This document shows positions 8,050 to 16,579 of a stretch of 38,300 nt of DNA, in pieces (the first letter of the stretch is position 1; every line of letters begins with the position of its first letter). The notes beneath the pieces were generated by a model, which saw only the letters and a list, made by a program, of their open reading frames with translations, ran no database searches and was not told the origin of the DNA. This stretch comes from Marine Group II euryarchaeote MED-G33 (GTDB taxonomy: Archaea; Thermoplasmatota; Poseidoniia; Poseidoniales; Thalassarchaeaceae), in NCBI GenBank assembly GCA_002457195.1, contig NTJU01000003.1, positions 1 through 38,300 on the forward strand, read 5' to 3'. Made by a program: the position numbers and the translations under genes.

Positions 8050-9798
8050 TCATTCGCCGGCTTCAGCATCGGTCCCACGGGATAGGCGGCTCAGCAACTC
8101 ATCCGCTTGATCCAATTTACCCCTGACTCGTCCAATGTTTGAAGTCTCAGCAGCTTGTTTAGCATCATCTGCAGAGATACCATGGGCCACGGTATCTGCA
8201 GTGGGTGCACTTCGGCCCATGTCGACGAGTAAACCCCGGAGTGAATCAACAACATCTGATACCTTATCGGGGTCAAGGGATATTGAAGATGGTAAGCCCG
8301 GTATGTCTTCTGAATTGATGTAACCCATGGCCGCTGCTAGAACACCTGCGGCTGCGATTGCACGTGAACGCACTTCTGGATGGCCAACATCCCATCCTCT
8401 ACGTTCAAGGAAGCGAACCAACAATGCGTGTTCAACAGGGCCGAACTGCCCCTCAGCCCTTCGAACCAATGTCTCGACAATACGCTCAAAGTTTTCCATT
8501 TGCTCCTCAAACTTCTGTAGGGTTCGCATTGCATCACTGGAAACATCTTGGGTGCCTCTGTAGAGGACCTCCATCGCTCGTTGTCGACGGGCAGTCACCG
8601 GGTCGATATCTTCCTCGGCTTCTCTCAGGCTGACCTGTAAATCAAATAGACCGTGTACTCGGCCACTAATTCCTGGTAATTCTAAATCTAGACCAGATTC
8701 TGCAGCCGCAGTTTCAAAGCGTACTCTGGCCAAAGCAAGATCTTCACTGTTCGAATCTAGAATCGCCTCTAGTTGATCCAAAAGTTCCGATCTACACTCT
8801 TCGAGCTTCCTGAGTGCTTTTCTCTCTCTCCAAGAACCAGGTGCCTGGGAACTTGCATCACTTTCAGCATCACGAAGATTTGCCATTGCCGTAATCTCTG
8901 CCAAGATTCGATTCCGTACCATGGCATGTGAGACTTGGAAGCCCTGTGCACCGAGGTCCTCAACAAATGCTGTGACATCGTTTGCATCATGCTCACGGCT
9001 GATGAGTAAGAATTCCCGTATATGGCTGTGTAATTCTGCGATTCGAGCATCCAGCTCAATGATTGCTGAACCTGTTCCTTCATCAATCGTCAAATTTGTA
9101 GGTGTTGCAACCACAATTTCAGGCTCTACAATACCTTCGTATTCTTCGGGTGCCGGTTCGTCGGGTTCCTCTAGAACATCTGTCAATTCATCGACATCGA
9201 CAGCATCAATCGATGCTTGAATCATCGCTGCCAACTCTGCGGCCTCATCATCTTGAACAGAAGGGACGAAGGTAGGTGCTACCGGTGTCGATATTGGATT
9301 AACAGGTACAGGCGTACTGGGGATTACTGGGGCGGTTTTGCCTCTGCGCAAACTTTTCTTGACTTTGCCCCAACCACCCTCGTGGGCCGAGAGAACACCT
9401 GCAACCCTGGCGAATAGTTGTTGTTTACTACCTGATCGTGGCAACTCGAGTGCCTTGCAAAGTTCGTGTAATTGGTCCCGTGTTGCATCTGCAATCGTTT
9501 CAGGATTCAATTTCTTAGGGTCGTGATTTAGGTGCAACCAAAGTCGTTGGCGCTTTTCCTTGATTGAACCAGAGCGCTTGACGCCGAATACACCGAGCAT
9601 CTCACCTAGATTTTTGTTTGGCATTTCCTGAAGCGAATCCCAAGATAGATCGATCTCAGATAGTGCGACTTGGTCAATCAATCTAGCACGCAATTGTTCG
9701 ACATTACCGGCTTTGGAAATGTCCTGTGCAATCGCCATCTCCCTGAGTTCATCCAAACGGGCTGAATACAACTCTGACAGCAGATTTTCATCGACCAT
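8050..9798 (-). CDS. Multi-SAP-domain, coiled-coil protein (putative nucleic-acid-binding)
   Basis: 582 aa; SAP-like motifs 'RLDELREMAIAQDISKAGNVEQLRARLID', 'LGEMLGVFGVKRSGSIKEKRQRLWLHL' and 'RDQLHELCKALELPRSGSKQQLFARVA', then a proline/acidic linker and a helical C-terminus. Confidence 0.75.
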   Translation of the reverse strand: MVDENLLSELYSARLDELREMAIAQDISKAGNVEQLRARLIDQVALSEIDLSWDSLQEMPNKNLGEMLGVFGVKRSGSIKEKRQRLWLHLNHDPKKLNPETIADATRDQLHELCKALELPRSGSKQQLFARVAGVLSAHEGGWGKVKKSLRRGKTAPVIPSTPVPVNPISTPVAPTFVPSVQDDEAAELAAMIQASIDAVDVDELTDVLEEPDEPAPEEYEGIVEPEIVVATPTNLTIDEGTGSAIIELDARIAELHSHIREFLLISREHDANDVTAFVEDLGAQGFQVSHAMVRNRILAEITAMANLRDAESDASSQAPGSWRERKALRKLEECRSELLDQLEAILDSNSEDLALARVRFETAAAESGLDLELPGISGRVHGLFDLQVSLREAEEDIDPVTARRQRAMEVLYRGTQDVSSDAMRTLQKFEEQMENFERIVETLVRRAEGQFGPVEHALLVRFLERRGWDVGHPEVRSRAIAAAGVLAAAMGYINSEDIPGLPSSISLDPDKVSDVVDSLRGLLVDMGRSAPTADTVAHGISADDAKQAAETSNIGRVRGKLDQADELLSRLSRGTDAEAGE

Positions 9799-9833
9799 TC
9801 TTCACCCTCGCCACCGTTTGCGCTCCTAGGCAC

Positions 9834-9849
9834 CTGTATATGTTACGCT
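9834..9849 (-). promoter_or_regulatory. Possible TATA-like promoter element for the SAP-protein gene
   Basis: On the minus strand, gcgtaacatatacagg lies ~40 nt upstream of the ATG at 9798. Confidence 0.3.
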
Positions 9850-9855
9850 TCTAGA

Positions 9856-9872
9856 ACGGCCCTAAGGGCCGT
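9856..9872 (-). terminator. Compact stem-loop ACGGCCC-TAA-GGGCCGT between two co-directional minus-strand genes
   Basis: Perfect 7-bp stem with 3-nt loop (TTA on the minus strand), 24 nt beyond the stop of the 9897..11018 gene. It shares the CCCTAAGGG core with the 4841 hairpin. Confidence 0.45.
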
Positions 9873-9896
9873 CTTGGGACCCTTCGAAAAACGCCG

Positions 9897-11018
9897 TCAC
9901 AAATCGAGGAATGGGGGTCGGGCAGGGCCCAAACGAATGTCTTCTTCATGTTCTTTCGTAACCAAATTGAGCATGTCTTGCCACTCAGACATAACCAATC
10001 GAGCGTGTGTTGGAGCCATCTCTTTTTCCACCAATTTTTCCACCAACATTGTCCTCTCCCCAGTTCGTCCAATAATTTCAATCAGAATTTCGACCAATGA
10101 TACATCTCCAATGATATCACCTTCTGAATCTAGTAGTGATGTGGAGCGTAAAAGATCTTTTTCTTTTTCTGCTTGATTCAGTAGGGAGGGGATTTGTCGG
10201 TGGCGGACGATCATCCCAATTTTATCGTGAATGTCCGGTTCAATTCTGTCCAGAATCGTTCGTTCACAATCCCATGCAGTCATCGATTCCGCATCTCCAA
10301 TTTTTTCAGCTAGGCTAGCTGGGAATCCTTTTCTTGAAATTAACAGTGTAAGTCCGTTCAGTGGGCTTGGCAAAAACCGGGCCGAATTCTCTTTCGAATC
10401 AGTCATCAACTTGTGGCGTCTGGAGTCTATTTTTGCACTATTGAAAAGGTGCATTTCACTTACATATCCAGTGATCATTTTCGTCGCATGAAGGTCTTCC
10501 ATCCACGCCAATAATCCCAGCCCGGATTTAGCCGGAATTTCTCTGCCGATCATGTCTGCAAAAGCCATGGGGTCTAGTATTCTAAAATCTGGTCGGTAGC
10601 GCCTTAGTTGCCTTCTTTGGAGTCGATTTTCAACGAGAATAATCGACTTGTAATCCAAGTAATCCAGACGATCTTTAGCGACGAGAATATGATTTTCATC
10701 ACGTCTGGGGAGCGTCGCAGCAACCATCGTGTTGGGTGCACCCTTACAGACGTACCAACTCGAAGCTGAAATTGCGAGTAAATCAGTCTCGCCATTTTCT
10801 AGAATTTCAAGTGCTGAATTTAGTTCAACGCCGAATTGTACATCGATTTCTAGGTCCTCTAGTGGCTTGGTTTCCATCCACTTCCGAACATGAGAACCGG
10901 TTGCAACATCATCATCACCGACACATACGAGGCGAATCTGAGTGGGTTCTGCTTCCGCTCCCATATTCATCCCGCCGTAGGCAGACACGTAACGTGCCCG
11001 GCTCTGGGCGGTAGCCAC
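9897..11018 (-). CDS. Divergent hydroxymethylbilane synthase (porphobilinogen deaminase)-like protein lacking catalytic motifs
   Basis: HMBS-like motif order: 'LEILENGETDLLAISASSW', 'VAATLPRRDENHILVAKD', 'SIILVENRLQRRQLRRYRPDFRIL', 'LGLLAWMEDLHATKMI', 'NGLTLLISRKGFPASLAEKIGDAESMTAWDCERTILDRIE'. The true start may be 10970 or 10964 (MNMGAEAEP), leaving room for a divergent promoter. Confidence 0.55.
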   Translation of the reverse strand: MATAQSRARYVSAYGGMNMGAEAEPTQIRLVCVGDDDVATGSHVRKWMETKPLEDLEIDVQFGVELNSALEILENGETDLLAISASSWYVCKGAPNTMVAATLPRRDENHILVAKDRLDYLDYKSIILVENRLQRRQLRRYRPDFRILDPMAFADMIGREIPAKSGLGLLAWMEDLHATKMITGYVSEMHLFNSAKIDSRRHKLMTDSKENSARFLPSPLNGLTLLISRKGFPASLAEKIGDAESMTAWDCERTILDRIEPDIHDKIGMIVRHRQIPSLLNQAEKEKDLLRSTSLLDSEGDIIGDVSLVEILIEIIGRTGERTMLVEKLVEKEMAPTHARLVMSEWQDMLNLVTKEHEEDIRLGPARPPFLDL

Positions 11019-11019
11019 C

Positions 11020-11031
11020 TGTTGATATAGG
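11020..11031 (+). promoter_or_regulatory. TATA-like box upstream of GGPP synthase
   Basis: gttgatatagg lies ~25 nt upstream of the ATG at 11052, a spacing compatible with a leaderless or near-leaderless archaeal transcript. Confidence 0.4.
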
Positions 11032-11051
11032 CACCCCTCGTCGAAGGTTCA

Positions 11052-12032
11052 ATGGCGGAAAACATCCTTGAGAATTCGCTTCTCATCGAGCGTCGAATTG
11101 AGGTTGAATCCGCTATTGAGTCAGTCGTTGAGTCTTCTCTAAACGGTACCTATGCTCCAGCCATGGAACTCGCACGAGAAATTCTTCTTGCTGGTGGTAA
11201 ACGAATACGACCCGTGCTCACCTTACTCGCCTATGAATTGGCAGGAGGGGATGATCGTGATGAGGTGCTTGATTTTGCGGTTGCAACCGAACTCATTCAC
11301 ACAGCGACCCTGATACACGACGACATCTACGATGGTGCAAAATTACGTCGTGGAGTGCAGACACTTCACGAAAAACACGGTCTGGATCATGCAATTATTG
11401 GCGGTGATTTCCTTTTCGTTATGGGTTTCGGCCTAGGGGGCCGCTATGAGGAACGTGTTGTACGGATTATGGCTGACACCTGCGCAGCTATTGCCGCAGG
11501 TGAACTGAAGCAAATCCAGCATATTTCCGATCTTTCGACCACCCCGGAAGATTACTATGAAATTGTCCGAGGGAAAACCGCAGGACCATTCGCATCCGCT
11601 TGTGAATGTGCTGCTATTATTGCAGGTGCTTCCGGTCGCGATGCACTCATATTGCGTGAGTTTGGGATGGAACTGGGCATTGCATTCCAGTTGGTTGATG
11701 ATATACTCGATTTGACCGGGGATGAACGCATGGGCAAAGCCCGAGGCACAGACATCCATGAAGGTAAAATGACACTTCCAATCATCCACGCCCTTACACT
11801 GTTACATGGTGATTCTCGGAGAATATTGGCTGACGTTTTAGCTGAATTCCGAGATGACCGGTGGGATGAACTTGAGGCATTGTTGGAACAAGGTGATTCA
11901 TTTGGGTACTGTCGAATCCTGATTCACAATCATTTGGAGCGTGCATTGAATCATCTTTACGAATTCCCTCAATCTGAGGTTAGAGACGTCCTTGAAGCGA
12001 TGACTCGGCAGGTGATGACGCGCAATGAATGA
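11052..12032 (+). CDS. Polyprenyl (geranylgeranyl) diphosphate synthase
   Basis: 326 aa; 'GGKRIRPVLTLLAYEL', first Asp-rich motif 'LIHDDIYDGAKLRRG', second 'FQLVDDILDLTGDE'. Confidence 0.93.
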   Translation: MAENILENSLLIERRIEVESAIESVVESSLNGTYAPAMELAREILLAGGKRIRPVLTLLAYELAGGDDRDEVLDFAVATELIHTATLIHDDIYDGAKLRRGVQTLHEKHGLDHAIIGGDFLFVMGFGLGGRYEERVVRIMADTCAAIAAGELKQIQHISDLSTTPEDYYEIVRGKTAGPFASACECAAIIAGASGRDALILREFGMELGIAFQLVDDILDLTGDERMGKARGTDIHEGKMTLPIIHALTLLHGDSRRILADVLAEFRDDRWDELEALLEQGDSFGYCRILIHNHLERALNHLYEFPQSEVRDVLEAMTRQVMTRNE

Positions 12033-13125
12033 ATCCAATCATCATGATGTGATCGTGATTGGAGGTGGCCCTGCGGGCAGTACTGTGGCTCGATATGCTG
12101 CCGCAAATGGTGCCGATGTCCTGGTCATCGATGGACGTGATCCGATTGGCACACCCTTACAGTGTGGCGAGTTGGTCCCAAGTAATGATGAGATGCGACG
12201 CCTTTGTCCAAATGTACCAGATATGGATGAGTTATTCCGAACTCCGGAAGATGCAATTTCTAGACGTTCTACTGAAATGCATATCGTCCCACCATCTGGT
12301 AAACCACTAAAATTTGATTTTGAAGGATTGGTCTTGAATCGTGTTGCACACGATGAGGCATTGGTGGAATTGGCCGAAGAAAACGGGGCTAAATATCTCG
12401 TTGACTCTCATGTGGAACGGGTCACTGGCAACCAAGTCATTGTACGGGGCGGTGATACATACACTGCAAAGGTCATCGTGGGGGCTGGAGGTCACAATGA
12501 CCCATTACGCCGTGATCATTGGGATGAATCATCTCTCAAAATCCCTGTCAAATTTGTTTTGATGGATGGTGACTTTGGTGAAGCGGTTGAACTTCACTTT
12601 GGTTCGATGGCCCCTGGTGGGTATGCCTGGATGTTTCCGAAATCAAGTGGGGCCAACATTGGACTTGGGATTCAGCGTAGTTTTTCGAAGGGAATCAGCC
12701 TTAATCAATATGCGAAGGAATTCATTTCAAAGTATGATGGTGATATTTCATTCCGTGGTGCAGGTTCCTTGCCGATGTCCGGTACGATTCGGACTTTTGT
12801 CAAAGGCAACTACATGCTCGTGGGTGACGCGGCAGGAATGGTCCTCCCCTCCAATGGTGCAGGCATTACAATCGCCATGATTGGTGGCCGAATCGCTGGA
12901 CAAACCATTGCTCAACACTTGAGTGAAGGAACGGCTCTAGAGGAATACGAGCATAGATGGGATCGACAGATGGGTAAAGTGATGCGAAACTCCAAGCGAG
13001 CCTTCCGGGTTGGAAGCTTGCTATTCCGTCTTCCAAATTGGATGCTAAATTTGACTTTCAATCGTTTGACAAAAGGTATCATTTGGCGCGCAGTTACCTG
13101 TCGGAGAATGTTTTGGATTCTATGA
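12025..13125 (+). CDS. Geranylgeranyl reductase family FAD-dependent oxidoreductase
   Basis: 366 aa; 'VIGGGPAGSTVARYAAANGADVLVID' FAD motif, 'PGGYAWMFP' matching the GGR PxxYxWxFP motif, 'MLVGDAAGMVLPSNGAGI'. Overlaps the GGPP synthase gene. Confidence 0.92.
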   Translation: MNESNHHDVIVIGGGPAGSTVARYAAANGADVLVIDGRDPIGTPLQCGELVPSNDEMRRLCPNVPDMDELFRTPEDAISRRSTEMHIVPPSGKPLKFDFEGLVLNRVAHDEALVELAEENGAKYLVDSHVERVTGNQVIVRGGDTYTAKVIVGAGGHNDPLRRDHWDESSLKIPVKFVLMDGDFGEAVELHFGSMAPGGYAWMFPKSSGANIGLGIQRSFSKGISLNQYAKEFISKYDGDISFRGAGSLPMSGTIRTFVKGNYMLVGDAAGMVLPSNGAGITIAMIGGRIAGQTIAQHLSEGTALEEYEHRWDRQMGKVMRNSKRAFRVGSLLFRLPNWMLNLTFNRLTKGIIWRAVTCRRMFWIL

Positions 13126-13140
13126 TTACATTCCTAGAAT
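13117..13140. terminator. Inverted repeat ATTCTA-N12-TAGAAT at a convergent gene junction
   Basis: Lies at the convergent 3' ends of the GGR and methyltransferase genes; stem of only 6 bp. Confidence 0.3.
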
Positions 13141-13845
13141 CTAACTTGATTTTTTTGCAGTCCAAATCGTGGCCATCCCTGGGAACACCACTTTCGCCTT
13201 TACTTCTGTAAACCCGCTTTCGTTAAGCATTCGTACGTAGTCCTTGGTCGTCCCAAAGTGAACGTAAGTTTTGGTCAACCATTTCCAAGGGTGTTCTTTC
13301 ATCTTACAAATAAAGCGCGCGTAAGCACCGACCCAAATTCGCATCCAAAGATAGCCAAGCCACCCATGCACACGATTCATTTTGGCGGGGTCAACAATGA
13401 CGAGGGTCCCTCCTGGTCTGAGGACACGTTTGACCTCGGCGAGCCCAGCCCTCTTGTCATACCAATCTCTGAATGAAAACAAGGAGCAAACTCCTTCGAA
13501 ACTTTCGTCTTCAAAGGGCATGTCCTCTGCTGTCGCTTCGACAAATTCAGCAGGTTCATTTCGATTGTCATTTACTCTCTTTTTGGCCACGGCAAGCATT
13601 GCTGGAATCGGGTCTAGGCAAGTCAAGTCACGGTCTGGAACCATTTCTGCGAAGGTCCCTGGGCCACAACCGACTTCGAGGATTCTCCCTTCCTTGGGAA
13701 GGCGACTGCGAACCATCCTCCTCCATTTTTTATCCTGGCCAAATGTCGCAAATCGATTGATACGATCGTAGACAGGTATGGTCGCCTCAAGGTTGCGCTG
13801 CAGTTCAGCCCAATCTTCGTCGCCGATACGTTCCGTATCCATCAT
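13141..13845 (-). CDS. Class I SAM-dependent methyltransferase (UbiE/MenG-like)
   Basis: 234 aa; 'GRILEVGCGPGTFAEMVPDRDLTCLDPIPAMLAVAKKR', 'FVEATAEDMPFEDESFEGVCSLFSFRD', 'EVKRVLRPGGTLVIVDPAK'. Confidence 0.85.
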   Translation of the reverse strand: MMDTERIGDEDWAELQRNLEATIPVYDRINRFATFGQDKKWRRMVRSRLPKEGRILEVGCGPGTFAEMVPDRDLTCLDPIPAMLAVAKKRVNDNRNEPAEFVEATAEDMPFEDESFEGVCSLFSFRDWYDKRAGLAEVKRVLRPGGTLVIVDPAKMNRVHGWLGYLWMRIWVGAYARFICKMKEHPWKWLTKTYVHFGTTKDYVRMLNESGFTEVKAKVVFPGMATIWTAKKSS

Positions 13846-13979
13846 GACTTACGGCAATCAATCGTGTATTTGGTTCAATCCTAATGCCGATTTCTTACAA
13901 TCCCAATCTCCCAAGTCTTGTTGTCATGCGGGTATCATCATAAACCCATCAACAGTCGCGCGAGACCGTAGGTGATTGT

Positions 13980-14294
13980 ATGAGTCGTGCTGATGTACTA
14001 CGAACCATCAAAGATGCCGAGGCTGATGCGAGCGCAACGCTTGCCAAAGCTGAGTCTGAAGCGAGCAACATTGTGACCAAGGCGCGTATCGCTGCCTCGG
14101 AAACTGTAACTGAAGGTAGGGCACAGGCTCAATCGGATGCACAGCAAATGATTGACGATGCACGCAAGGCCGCAGAGAAAGAAGCAGCCAAGGTCTCCAA
14201 GAAAGGAGACAAAGCCATTGATTCGATTCATGGCAGCGGAGATTCAAGCCGTTCCAAAGCGGTCGATGTCGTCCTTGATGCCTTCAGAGCTTAA
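13980..14294 (+). CDS. atpH: A-type ATP synthase subunit H (peripheral stalk coiled coil)
   Basis: 104 aa Ala/Glu/Lys-rich coiled coil, first gene of the ATPase operon. Confidence 0.75.
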   Translation: MSRADVLRTIKDAEADASATLAKAESEASNIVTKARIAASETVTEGRAQAQSDAQQMIDDARKAAEKEAAKVSKKGDKAIDSIHGSGDSSRSKAVDVVLDAFRA

Positions 14295-14313
14295 TCCGAT
14301 TCGAGGGAGAAAA

Positions 14314-16530
14314 ATGTCTCAAATCCACACCCGACAAATGGGCCGTTTGGTCGCTTCGGGTACACTGGATAAGTTGGATTCAACCATTGAGATGCTCGCC
14401 CAACTTCGAGCCCTACACCTGGTCGATTACGATGGTGAAGATGGGGATTTGTCGATGGGTGCTCCTCGTGATTCCGCTGAGCAGTTAAGCCGTGACGTCA
14501 ACAAGTTGCGTAATGCAGCAGGAATGGTCACGGCAAAAACCAACGCGGTCAAATCGATTCAGGATGTCCGAACATCTCTTTCCGGTAATTTGTATGATGA
14601 GGTCGAAACACTTGTATCAACTCAAGAACGACTTGATGAAGTTGAATCGAATCTCAAGGTACTTGCTGATGAAGAATCGATTCTCTCAATGGTTGCACCA
14701 CTCAAATTGGACATTGATCTACTATCCGGCTACAACCATCTAACCTGCTTCATTGGAACGGTTCGAGATGTCCAAGCAGTTGAGGTTCCCAATGGTGGGT
14801 TGATGTTTACTGGCAATGTTGGAAAGAAGGCAGTTGTCGGCGTCTTTGTGTTGAATGAGGATGCGTCCGCGGCACAATCCAGTTTGGAAGGTGCAGGATT
14901 TTCCCCAACCCCTGTTCCAGAGTATGATGGTAGTATCGATATGCGCATCGACGAAATTGATTCTGAGAAAACTCAACTACTCTCTGAACAAGAGTCACTG
15001 AATAACAGTCTTGAGTCTTGGGCTGAATCCAATGCAGATTCCCTCCACTCCGGTTTGGAATTGTTAGAGCGTGACCAAGAATTGGCGACCGCACCCGTGC
15101 GAATTGCAACCACAGAACACGCATTCATCGTAGATGGTTGGGTCGAAATGGATCGATCTGACGAGGTCATGACTGCTTTATCCTCAGTATGTACTGTTGT
15201 TGATATCGAGCCGTTCAAGATTGAACCTGGTGGCGGTGGCCATGGACATGCAGACCACCATCACCACCAAGAAATGCCTCCAATCGCTTACCCTGATCGG
15301 ACTGCCAGTAAGCCGATGGAGTTGCTGACAGATGCAGTCGGTCGCCCTGGCTATGGTCGAATTGACCCCACTCTATTCATGTTCATCACGTATCCAATTT
15401 TCTTCGGTCTGATGCTTGGAGACATGGCCTATGGTTTGGTCACTCTTGGGCTGGGTGCAATGGTCATGAGGCGCGCGGGTAACAACGAACTCATGCACTT
15501 GGGCGGGAAATTCCTAGTCTACATTGGTATTGCAACAGTCATTTTCGGCTATATCTATGGTGAATTTGCCGGGTTTGAGTTCCTCCCGCACGGACACTGT
15601 GACGTTGAAGGAATCATCGGTGTTGCCCAATGTGAGGCCGCAGTACTACCTGACGGCTCCCATGGCCACTACCACTGGAAAGACCCCAAGTTTGGTACTG
15701 AACACGATCAGTATCTGCCAGGTTGGGTCTCTTGGATGACTGTACTTTACCCGAATGGTGGCGAAGTCCACTGGGTTTTGGATGGTCCATTCGGACTCAC
15801 TCTAGCATATCCATTCCACCGCGTCTCCGACGCTGCTCATGGTGGCAACCTCGAACACTTGATTCTCTTGACCATCTACTTGGGCCTCGCACACGTGTTC
15901 ATTGGTTTGGCTGTCGGATTCAGAGACATCTGGCTTTACGGAAATGGCCATGGCGACCAAGGATTCGTTTGTGCCGCATTCGAGAAGGGCAGTTGGATGT
16001 TGATTCTCATTGGTGGATTCCTTGCAGCCTATGCCTTCCTCTCTATTCCTGCATACGAGGAAAAATGGATGAATCCCGATCCAGCCTACCTAGACTTGAT
16101 GGATACAGTGATGATGGTCGGAGTGGCCAAGTTCGGTGTAGGTTTGTGCATGCTGATGTGGACATTATACCGGTACCATGGAGTTCCATTCCCAATCAAT
16201 ATCGGTTTGGCAGGCATTGAAGCAATCGGTATGCTACCCACTGTGTTGTCCTATGTCCGTCTCTTCGCCGTCGGGGTTGTCGGTGTGAAAATAGCTGAAA
16301 CAGGGAACAATATGTTGTATGGAAGTCTCGACTTCTCCAGCCCATTATTCCCATTCATTCTCATTGGTTGGTTTGCAGTCCAACTATTTGCATGGGGGCT
16401 TGGTGTATTCAGTCCAAACATCCACGCGGTGCGATTGCACTTCGTGGAATGGATGCGCCAGTTCTATGACTCGAGTGGCGAGGCGTTCAAGCCATTCGGA
16501 TTCAAAGCGCGCCGCGTGGAGGTGGAATAG
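14314..16530 (+). CDS. atpI: A-type ATP synthase subunit I (a-subunit)
   Basis: Start trimmed from the ORF-track 14152 to ATG 14314 (MSQIHTRQMGRLVASGTLDKLDSTIEMLAQLRALHLVDYDG), which removes overlap with atpH. Membrane domain includes 'MLPTVLSYVRLFAVGVVGVKIAE'. Confidence 0.93.
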   Translation: MSQIHTRQMGRLVASGTLDKLDSTIEMLAQLRALHLVDYDGEDGDLSMGAPRDSAEQLSRDVNKLRNAAGMVTAKTNAVKSIQDVRTSLSGNLYDEVETLVSTQERLDEVESNLKVLADEESILSMVAPLKLDIDLLSGYNHLTCFIGTVRDVQAVEVPNGGLMFTGNVGKKAVVGVFVLNEDASAAQSSLEGAGFSPTPVPEYDGSIDMRIDEIDSEKTQLLSEQESLNNSLESWAESNADSLHSGLELLERDQELATAPVRIATTEHAFIVDGWVEMDRSDEVMTALSSVCTVVDIEPFKIEPGGGGHGHADHHHHQEMPPIAYPDRTASKPMELLTDAVGRPGYGRIDPTLFMFITYPIFFGLMLGDMAYGLVTLGLGAMVMRRAGNNELMHLGGKFLVYIGIATVIFGYIYGEFAGFEFLPHGHCDVEGIIGVAQCEAAVLPDGSHGHYHWKDPKFGTEHDQYLPGWVSWMTVLYPNGGEVHWVLDGPFGLTLAYPFHRVSDAAHGGNLEHLILLTIYLGLAHVFIGLAVGFRDIWLYGNGHGDQGFVCAAFEKGSWMLILIGGFLAAYAFLSIPAYEEKWMNPDPAYLDLMDTVMMVGVAKFGVGLCMLMWTLYRYHGVPFPINIGLAGIEAIGMLPTVLSYVRLFAVGVVGVKIAETGNNMLYGSLDFSSPLFPFILIGWFAVQLFAWGLGVFSPNIHAVRLHFVEWMRQFYDSSGEAFKPFGFKARRVEVE

Positions 16531-16579
16531 CGCATATCACATTCCTTGCTTAGCAACGGAAAAAACGGAGGAAAATAAA

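Noticed and set aside
13382-13771. Plus-strand ORFs over the methyltransferase (13382..13771, 13473..13760)
   Set aside because: Antisense to a methyltransferase with intact SAM motifs.
14152-14313. ORF-track N-terminal extension of subunit I (start 14152)
   Set aside because: It overlaps atpH in another frame; the MSQIHTRQMGRLVASG start at 14314 matches the family N-terminus.
16319-16579. ORF-track extension of subunit K from 16319
   Set aside because: It overlaps the end of atpI in another frame; ATG 16580 has a GGAGG upstream and begins a plausible leader.
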